Below, piece by piece: positions 58,411-64,000 of a DNA stretch of 64,000 bases. Origin of the DNA: Paenibacillus daejeonensis DSM 15491 (GTDB lineage: Bacteria; Bacillota; Bacilli; Paenibacillales; Paenibacillaceae). The stretch spans positions 310,001 to 374,000 of the forward strand of contig NZ_KB899660.1 of the NCBI RefSeq assembly GCF_000378385.1, given 5' to 3'. The notes under the pieces were generated by a model, which did not search any database, was not told where the DNA came from, and saw only the letters and a list, made by a program, of their open reading frames with translations. Every line of letters begins with the position of its first letter. The stretch's first letter is position 1. Both the position numbers and the translations under genes were made by a program.

Positions 58411-60183
58411 TCAAGAAACGGCTGCTAAGGTACCGTATGCGGGCGTTTCCTCTTCGCCAACAGCACGAGTGCCATCAGTTGGTGACCCGGACTGCTCTTC
58501 AAATCGGAACTTGCCGATCTCCCCCATCAGATGCTGGGCCATGTGGCTCAGTGTCTCTGCCGAAGCCGACATTTCCTCGGAGGACGCCAGCTGCTCCTCA
58601 CATACCGCGGCTACGCTCTGCGACTCATCAGAGATAGCGCCAGATAGCACCACCAACTCTTGCTCGGCAGAGAGGATCTGCTCCGTCATGGCCGAGATTT
58701 CCTCTGTTGCCGCAGATACCTCCTGCGCCTGCTCTGCAACAGTGGCGATGGCTTCTCGCACAGCCGCAAAGGCTTCACCCGTTGCACCCATACTCTCGGC
58801 GCCTTCCTGCATCTGTACCACACCGTGCGACATCTCTTCCATTGCTTCCTGAATGCCATCGACCATCTGCTGAATCTCGGCAGCTACCCGGCCGGACGCT
58901 TCCCCGGACTGCTCGGCCAGCTTCTTAACCTCGCTTGCTACGACAGCGAAGCCTCTACCGTGCTCCCCCGCTCGGGCCGCTTCAATGGATGCATTGAGCG
59001 AGAGCAGATTCGTCTGCGCTGCGAGTTCCTTAATGAATACCGTAATCTGGTCGATTCGCTTGGACTGCTCGCCCAGACGATTCATAATCTCACTCTGGTG
59101 GGTCATGTTCTCGCGTATCCGGTTCATCTGCCCCACCGTCTGATCCAGCAGCTGGCCGCCTTGCTCCGCGCGTGACATGGCATCAGCCGAAGACTCGGCG
59201 GTAATGGAAGCCGACTGGGCAATTCGCTGCAGACTTTCGACACTCTCCTGCATGGCTGCCTGATTATGCTTAATGCGTTCCACCTGCGTCGATGCCGATT
59301 CGGATATAGATTGAATGGCCTCGGCTATCGCACCCGAGCCAGTCGCCGCCTGCTCCGAGCCGCTGGAGAGATCGCGGGAAGCGCCGGACACTTCTTGTGC
59401 ATTATGATGTATCGCCGCCATCAGAGCGGTAAGCTGCTGCTTCATGCCGTTGAATGAAGCGCCCATCTGTGCAATTTCATCTTTTCCGCGCAGTTCAACA
59501 TCCGGTCCGGTCAGATCTCCCGAGGCGATCCGGCCCGCAGCCTCTGAGACGGCAATGACCGGCTTGGAGATCATGCGGGTAATACCGATTGCCAAGCCAA
59601 CGCCAACAGCCAGCGCTGCCAACAGGGTGAACAGCAGCACTTGCTTCACCTGATCCACACCTGCGGCAGTGGCCTGCTGGGATTCAATCAGTTGCTGCTG
59701 CTGGAAATTCTCCAGCCGCTCTGCCGTCGCTGCCAGTTCAGCTGCAATGGGTAGACATTGTTCCTCAACTAATCGTATGTACATTTCATCGTTGCCTGCC
59801 GCCTTGAACGCAGCGATCTGCGCAACGATATCCGCATATTGGGTTTCTTGGACACGCAGTTCATCGGAAAGTGCAATCGACTGCTCACTTTCGAAGCTGT
59901 TATGCATCACCTGCCAAGTCTCCGCAAAAGCCTGCCGGTCACTCTGATAGATGTCGAGCTGATCAGTGTTCCCAGTAATAAGGTAACCCCTGACTGACTT
60001 GGCCTGATCGGCTGCTAAATATTTCAAATCTTGTACCCATTGAATTTTCTGCACGCGGTCATTCAGCATGTCCTGATAGCTTTGGTTAATCGTGGTCATT
60101 TGGTACCAGCCGATGGTACCTACGATGAGGGTAAGAGCGAGGATGAGGCTAAAGCTGAGCATCAGCTTTTTTCCAATTTTCAT
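58411..60183 (-). CDS. Methyl-accepting chemotaxis protein
   Basis: The 590-residue receptor has a first membrane helix ([19 protein letters not shown]), a four-helix-bundle external sensor with CHASE3/4HB-like character (about 30-185), a second helix ([20 protein letters not shown]), a HAMP domain (about 205-260) and a long coiled-coil signalling domain whose tip reads [20 protein letters not shown]. It would relay an external signal to CheA/CheW. The C-terminal tail lacks an obvious CheR tether. AAGGAG lies 9 bases before the ATG. It is transcribed alone. Confidence 0.95.
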   Translation of the reverse strand: MKIGKKLMLSFSLILALTLIVGTIGWYQMTTINQSYQDMLNDRVQKIQWVQDLKYLAADQAKSVRGYLITGNTDQLDIYQSDRQAFAETWQVMHNSFESEQSIALSDELRVQETQYADIVAQIAAFKAAGNDEMYIRLVEEQCLPIAAELAATAERLENFQQQQLIESQQATAAGVDQVKQVLLFTLLAALAVGVGLAIGITRMISKPVIAVSEAAGRIASGDLTGPDVELRGKDEIAQMGASFNGMKQQLTALMAAIHHNAQEVSGASRDLSSGSEQAATGSGAIAEAIQSISESASTQVERIKHNQAAMQESVESLQRIAQSASITAESSADAMSRAEQGGQLLDQTVGQMNRIRENMTHQSEIMNRLGEQSKRIDQITVFIKELAAQTNLLSLNASIEAARAGEHGRGFAVVASEVKKLAEQSGEASGRVAAEIQQMVDGIQEAMEEMSHGVVQMQEGAESMGATGEAFAAVREAIATVAEQAQEVSAATEEISAMTEQILSAEQELVVLSGAISDESQSVAAVCEEQLASSEEMSASAETLSHMAQHLMGEIGKFRFEEQSGSPTDGTRAVGEEETPAYGTLAAVS

Positions 60184-60314
60184 AGGGTTGAGCTCCTTTG
60201 CGGGTCTTTTCGAATAGGTCTATGTTCTCATTCCCCAAAAAGAACCATTTTGAAACATAATACTTTATACAAACATTTGACGAAACAGGCCTTGAGACTC
60301 ATTTTCTTGGTCGC

Positions 60315-61103
60315 TTACTCCTCCTTTTCCATGTGCCACCTTACCTCGACCTCTCCACTCGCCCGATTACCGCTAATCATAATGTGAATCTCCATATCCC
60401 GCTCTGTCACAAGACGCATGGTATCATCAGCCAGCAGCTCCATGCCGATGGGATCGCCACTTCGGTCTGCCACCCGAAATCCATGACCGCCATCGCCATC
60501 CATCCGAAAATTCACTTGCAAGGTCAGGGTCTCCCCTGCCTCAAGCGATAACGGGATAGCCCGCTCGCCGTGAAAGTAATCGAACGTTGCAGTAAACCCA
60601 CTCTCCGTAAGCTGCTCCGTCCATCCCTCAACCCGTGTGTGGTCGGCCAAGGTTAGCCAGCTCAACACCACGAGGAGCACGCATGCTGCAATACCACTGA
60701 GTGGCCACTTTCGCTTCATAGAGGTATCGAGGCCATAGAAGCACAGGGCACAGACCACACCGTAGAGTCCAATGAACACAACATACTCCAGATGGTTCCA
60801 AAACAACACAAAGAAAGGCACATACCCGCCCGCGATATAGAGTAGCACGCGAACAAATGCCTGTAGCTGTGGTCGCAGCCTGAACGTCACGGCATCGACG
60901 CTTATGGAATACAAAACTCCGTATATATACAAGAAGGTCCAGAATGGCATGGCATGAATCGTCTGTTGAAGATCGACAGGATTAAGACCTGTCGTGATGA
61001 CCATCAGTGTCAAAAAAATGGTACCGGCAGCGGTCAGTTTAGCAGATGCATAAGCCAAAATCCGCAGGATCGGATGTGCAGGTTGAACCGTTGTCTTTAT
61101 CAT
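60315..61103 (-). CDS. Multi-pass membrane protein of unknown function
   Basis: The 262-residue protein has four or five membrane segments within residues 15-160 (TAAGTIFLTLMVITTGL, TFLYIYGVLYSISVDAVTF, VLLYIAGGYVPFFVLFW, YVVFIGLYGVVCALCFYG, GIAACVLLVVLSWLTLA) and an external C-terminal beta domain of about 95 residues. No family was recognised. GGAGGGG lies 9 bases before the ATG at 61103; the longer frame from 61139 lacks a site. Confidence 0.65.
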   Translation of the reverse strand: MIKTTVQPAHPILRILAYASAKLTAAGTIFLTLMVITTGLNPVDLQQTIHAMPFWTFLYIYGVLYSISVDAVTFRLRPQLQAFVRVLLYIAGGYVPFFVLFWNHLEYVVFIGLYGVVCALCFYGLDTSMKRKWPLSGIAACVLLVVLSWLTLADHTRVEGWTEQLTESGFTATFDYFHGERAIPLSLEAGETLTLQVNFRMDGDGGHGFRVADRSGDPIGMELLADDTMRLVTERDMEIHIMISGNRASGEVEVRWHMEKEE

Positions 61104-61203
61104 CTGTCTCGTCCCCTCCATGGTTGGTAAGTCCAGCATACCAAGGAGTCAGCAACCCTTGCAGTTCTAACTTTTGTAGTACCGTGTCGCACAAATTACC
61201 TTC

Positions 61204-62151
61204 TCAACCGTACCGATCCGTCAGTTTAACTAACTGCAATTTAATTTCTTCTATGAGTGACGCCGGGCCGAGCACGCATACCTCCATACCCAATCCAATC
61301 AGGAATCCAGCAAAATAACCCAGGTCCGAACGGTCAATCCCCCCGCTCAGCTCACCTGAGCCATCTGAATGCACACCCAGTAGCTGCCCTGCCCATTGTT
61401 CGGTTTCGCAGCGCTGTACACCGGTGACCGTCAGCTCAGCCTGCAGCACTAGTGCATCCGGTGGAGGCTCTTCACAGACGTGGCGGTTTCCCAGGTGAAC
61501 ATCAGACAGGTCCATCGGCTCCATCTTCACCAGTGGCGTTCTCACTTCGAGCATCCGGTCGCAGCGGAACAGGCGGATGGCATCCCTCTCATAGCAATAG
61601 GCCGGGCAGTACCACAGCCCCTGACTGGCATAGATGCCAATGGGCTGAATGGCTCGATAGGGTGCCGACGCGCCCCGTTCGTACCGGATCTCCAGCACCT
61701 CATTCTGGATAGCTGCCTCCAGCAGCCGAGAGAGATGAGGCGATTCGGCATGCCGGGCCGGTGTCCGCAGATCGAAGCGCTGCTTCATTCGGTCGATCCT
61801 CTCCCTTACTTCACCGGACATGTGCAGATAGAATTTATCGCGTGCCGAAGCTGATGACTGTTCGAATGGGAGATACTTGTAATGACGAAGCGCGTGGCTG
61901 GCAAAAAAGATCGACAACGCCTCTTCCTCAGTGAAGGCGATCGGCGGTAAAATACGCTCCCGCAGCACCTGGTACCCGCCATGCGGTCCCGGCTCCGCAT
62001 AGAGTGGCACACCCATCCCGCTCAGCTCTTGCAGATCCCGCAGCATCGTCCGCCGCGAGACACCAAATTGGTCAGCCAACTCCTGAACGGTAAATTTACG
62101 CATTCGGTTGACGGTCATCATCAGGGCGATCAGCCGTTCGGCCTTGTTCAT
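61204..62151 (-). CDS. WYL-domain regulator (YafY type)
   Basis: An N-terminal HTH_11 winged helix (MNKAERLIALMMTVNRMRKF, LADQFGVSRRTMLRDLQEL) is followed by a WYL domain (about 135-215: IRYERGASAPYRAIQPIGIY, GLWYCPAYCYERDAIRLFRC, DRM) and a C-terminal WCX-like part. The WYL signature is seen as LWYCPAYC. GGAGG lies 9 bases before the ATG at 62151; a GTG directly before it is an alternative. It is divergent from the VOC gene at 62268 with an inverted repeat between them, so it probably controls that gene and itself. Confidence 0.88.
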   Translation of the reverse strand: MNKAERLIALMMTVNRMRKFTVQELADQFGVSRRTMLRDLQELSGMGVPLYAEPGPHGGYQVLRERILPPIAFTEEEALSIFFASHALRHYKYLPFEQSSASARDKFYLHMSGEVRERIDRMKQRFDLRTPARHAESPHLSRLLEAAIQNEVLEIRYERGASAPYRAIQPIGIYASQGLWYCPAYCYERDAIRLFRCDRMLEVRTPLVKMEPMDLSDVHLGNRHVCEEPPPDALVLQAELTVTGVQRCETEQWAGQLLGVHSDGSGELSGGIDRSDLGYFAGFLIGLGMEVCVLGPASLIEEIKLQLVKLTDRYG

Positions 62152-62173
62152 CACTGCGAGTCCTCCAGTCCAT

Positions 62174-62200
62174 TAATAGTGACAATAGCTGTCACCATTA
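62174..62200. promoter_or_regulatory. Operator dyad between WYL regulator and VOC gene
   Basis: TAATAGTGACA (62174-62184) and TGTCACCATTA (62190-62200) are 11-base arms with one mismatch around ATAGC. It is the most likely site for the WYL regulator. Confidence 0.65.
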
Positions 62201-62267
62201 TCGCTTATGCTGGATCTAACGTCCAGTCCGCAGGATGGGACGATTTCGAATCAAGGAGAGATGAACA

Positions 62268-62693
62268 ATGAGTACGCAAGTCATTCCCTATATCATGTTA
62301 AACGGCGAGGCCGCGCAAGCGATAGCTACCTATGAGCAAATCCTTGGCGCCCGTGTCCTGTTCCGGCAAACGTTCGGTGAAGGTCCGCAAATGGAAGGCA
62401 CAGCGTTGAACAAAGATCAGCAGCAATGGATTTCTCACGCAGTATTGCAGATTGGCGATACACAGCTGATGGTTGCGGACAGCTTGCCCGGTCAGCCAAC
62501 GACAACGGGTACGGCCGTGAATCTATGCCTGATGCTGACCAATCCGGAAGAAGCACGACGCTTGTACGAGCGGCTTACAGAGGAGGGGCACATCATCGAA
62601 CAACTGCAGGCGGTCTATTTCAGCCCTGCCTATGCCATGGTGACAGACCGCTATGGCGTGACGTTCCAGCTGTTCACCAAGCGGCCCTCCTGA
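62268..62693 (+). CDS. VOC protein, PhnB-like
   Basis: The 141-residue protein shows the PhnB-like VOC layout: QVIPYIMLNGEAAQAIATYE, FGEGPQMEGTALNKDQQQWI, SHAVLQIGDTQLMVADSLPG and YFSPAYAMVTDRYGVTFQLF. It is a paralogue of the protein at 56982. AAGGAGAG lies 8 bases before the ATG. The divergent WYL regulator and the dyad at 62174 point to regulated expression. Confidence 0.88.
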   Translation: MSTQVIPYIMLNGEAAQAIATYEQILGARVLFRQTFGEGPQMEGTALNKDQQQWISHAVLQIGDTQLMVADSLPGQPTTTGTAVNLCLMLTNPEEARRLYERLTEEGHIIEQLQAVYFSPAYAMVTDRYGVTFQLFTKRPS

Positions 62694-62701
62694 TTCTTGT
62701 C

Positions 62702-64000
62702 TTACATGCGGATCTCGCTGGGAGCTGCCCCCCAATGCTTGCGGAACACTTTGGCAAAATAGCTAATGTCCCGGTAGCCGACGGCGCTTGCCGCATCGTA
62801 CACTTTGGCCCCGGACTGCAGCATCGCACGGGCACGCTCCATCCGGCGTTCCTGGACGTAGCTGGAGAAGGACGTGCCTGTCTCCTTTTTGAACAAGCGG
62901 CTCAGATAGGAGGAATTGACATACAGCTGCTCCGCCAGCGCATGCAGACTCAGATCCTGCTCTAACCCGCTCTCCACTGCCTCCGCCACCTGTCTGACCA
63001 GATGGTGGCTGGTCGTGCGGCGGGCCTCTTCTGCATACTCGCGAATCTGCAGGGTGACGCGGCGGCTCCATGCCCGGATTTGCTCCCGGCTCTGCAGCGT
63101 CTGCAGAGACAGGAAATACGCGTAATCCTCGCCCAGCACCTGCTGGAGCGACCATCCCTGGGCTTGAATGAGCCGGATGAAGCTGCTGCTTAGGTATAAG
63201 AGATGCTCATAGACCAGCTCAGCTGAGCCCGCCCGCTCCAACAGACTTGCCAACTGCGCATCGACCAGCTCGATCATCCGCTCCTTGGTATCCATGTAGA
63301 TGGCGATCTCCAGCTGCTTCTCAAAGGAAGCATCGAGCTGAACCGGAGCGGCGTCCTTTGGGACCGCCAGGTAGGGAATCGCCAGCTCGTGTCCATAGAC
63401 CGCCCGCTCGCGCAGCGCCCGGCATGCCTGCTGGTAGGATATCGGCGCTTCCATCAACGCACTTGCGCCGCCCAGGCCAGCGCTGGCCGTGACCTTCAGA
63501 CATTCTTTCACCACCTGGAGCAGCCTGGAGCACCGGACATTCATCCGCTTCATCAGCTCGGCATTCGACTCGCCAGGCACACTAACGAATAAGAGAACGG
63601 TCTGGCCCTCAGCTCCCGGGAAGACATACCCTTCCGAGGCCGGCACACATTCGCGGGCGATACTGGTGAGGGCGAAGGCCAGCAGCGGCAGATCGGCAGC
63701 TGTGAATCGCTGCTCCGTTTCAGCCAGCGGGTCAATCGCACAGACCGCTGCGCCATATTCCCCATCCGGAGGCAGCACAATGGCGAGTTCCTCGGCGTGC
63801 CGGACCAGCTCCCAACCGGCATACCCATCCAGCATCCAGCTGCGCAGGAAGGCTTCCTGCAGCTGCGGCAGGCGGGAGCGCCATTTTTCCTGTAAGGCCA
63901 CCAGATTGTGGCGCTCTGCCAGCTCAGCGCGCAGCTCCTCTGCCGTTTCTACTACCGTCTGCAGAATCTTTTCTTCGCCCGCCGGTTTAAGCAAGTACCG
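62702..64000 (-). CDS. YesN-like AraC response regulator, N-terminus outside window
   Basis: At least 432 residues are visible. The first residues, YLLKPAGEEKI, are the end of a CheY-type receiver domain, whose conserved Lys precedes Pro, so the phosphorylated Asp lies beyond the right edge. A middle region of about 300 residues of the YesN type follows, and then an AraC domain (LHALAEQLYVNSSYLSRLFK, ASAVGYRDISYFAKVFRKHW). The partner histidine kinase is probably encoded beyond 64000. Target genes, often another LplB/LplC importer, would also be expected there. Confidence 0.9.
   Translation of the reverse strand, partial: RYLLKPAGEEKILQTVVETAEELRAELAERHNLVALQEKWRSRLPQLQEAFLRSWMLDGYAGWELVRHAEELAIVLPPDGEYGAAVCAIDPLAETEQRFTAADLPLLAFALTSIARECVPASEGYVFPGAEGQTVLLFVSVPGESNAELMKRMNVRCSRLLQVVKECLKVTASAGLGGASALMEAPISYQQACRALRERAVYGHELAIPYLAVPKDAAPVQLDASFEKQLEIAIYMDTKERMIELVDAQLASLLERAGSAELVYEHLLYLSSSFIRLIQAQGWSLQQVLGEDYAYFLSLQTLQSREQIRAWSRRVTLQIREYAEEARRTTSHHLVRQVAEAVESGLEQDLSLHALAEQLYVNSSYLSRLFKKETGTSFSSYVQERRMERARAMLQSGAKVYDAASAVGYRDISYFAKVFRKHWGAAPSEIRM

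Noticed and set aside
1-64000. tRNA, rRNA, integrase, transposase and phage genes
   Set aside because: Looked for on both strands by recognisable motifs and none was found; a small structured RNA could still have been missed by eye.

Overview
The window looks like a chromosomal segment of a Paenibacillus-type Gram-positive soil bacterium. Strong AGGAGG-type ribosome binding sites precede most genes, base composition is moderately GC-rich with AT-rich patches, and there are three carbohydrate ABC importers of the lipoprotein-plus-two-permeases type with no ATPase of their own (a shared MsmX-like ATPase is assumed). A large AraC membrane sensor, an SLH-domain surface protein and an ECF41 sigma factor fit the same origin. 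Most genes lie on the minus strand. No rRNA, tRNA, phage or transposase gene was seen.

Layout. 1-7.8 kb: small regulators and housekeeping-like genes (VOC protein, AraC, TetR-DUF4188 pair, GH140-like hydrolase, Nudix, LysR, and a PurA-like protein with an altered motif). 7.8-12.9 kb: an AT-rich accessory patch of small hypothetical, MarR, methyltransferase, ParB-like and HIT-like genes. 13.4-23.3 kb: a degraded gene remnant, then a sugar operon (SBP lipoprotein, two permeases, a zinc-less MDR dehydrogenase, a beta-propeller protein, a GT4) with a GntR regulator fused to an SBP-like sensor domain. 23.4-27.1 kb: an APH-type kinase, a GH43 enzyme and a 51-52 bp minisatellite. 27.1-35.3 kb: the ribulose-monophosphate pair hxlA-hxlB with hxlR, then a second importer and its AraC sensor-regulator. 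35.6-37.3 kb: a DUF7002-like protein, barstar and a membrane-anchored barnase. 37.6-41.3 kb: a GHL10-Ig-SLH surface protein. 41.3-54.6 kb: an amino-sugar / cell-wall salvage locus. 54.6-64 kb: ECF41 sigma with an oxidoreductase, VOC proteins, a chemoreceptor, a WYL regulator and a truncated YesN-like response regulator.

The salvage locus is the most coherent system. NamZ should release MurNAc from peptidoglycan ends outside the cell, the ABC importer could bring it in, a MurK-like kinase and AnmK would give MurNAc-6-phosphate, and MurQ would turn that into GlcNAc-6-phosphate. A GNAT protein and a PIG-L-type deacetylase lacking the usual catalytic aspartate sit inside the same operon. An RpiR/MurR-type regulator lies between it and a divergent GH4 plus BadF-kinase operon. 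The two operons share an identical 16-base element at the same place relative to their -35 boxes, which points to one regulon.

The most unusual non-coding signal is a family of intergenic repeats. Three separate intergenic regions each carry four copies of a ~24-base motif (TAACG at positions 1-5, usually a TATT-like block at 19-24), two in one orientation and two in the other, with a 50 or 51 bp period and exact dyad symmetry. The middle of the motif differs between loci but is shared within each locus. The 51-52 bp minisatellite at 26.3-27.1 kb appears to be a direct-repeat expansion of the same motif class. A separate 189 bp MITE-like element with terminal inverted repeats lies against the murQ stop codon.
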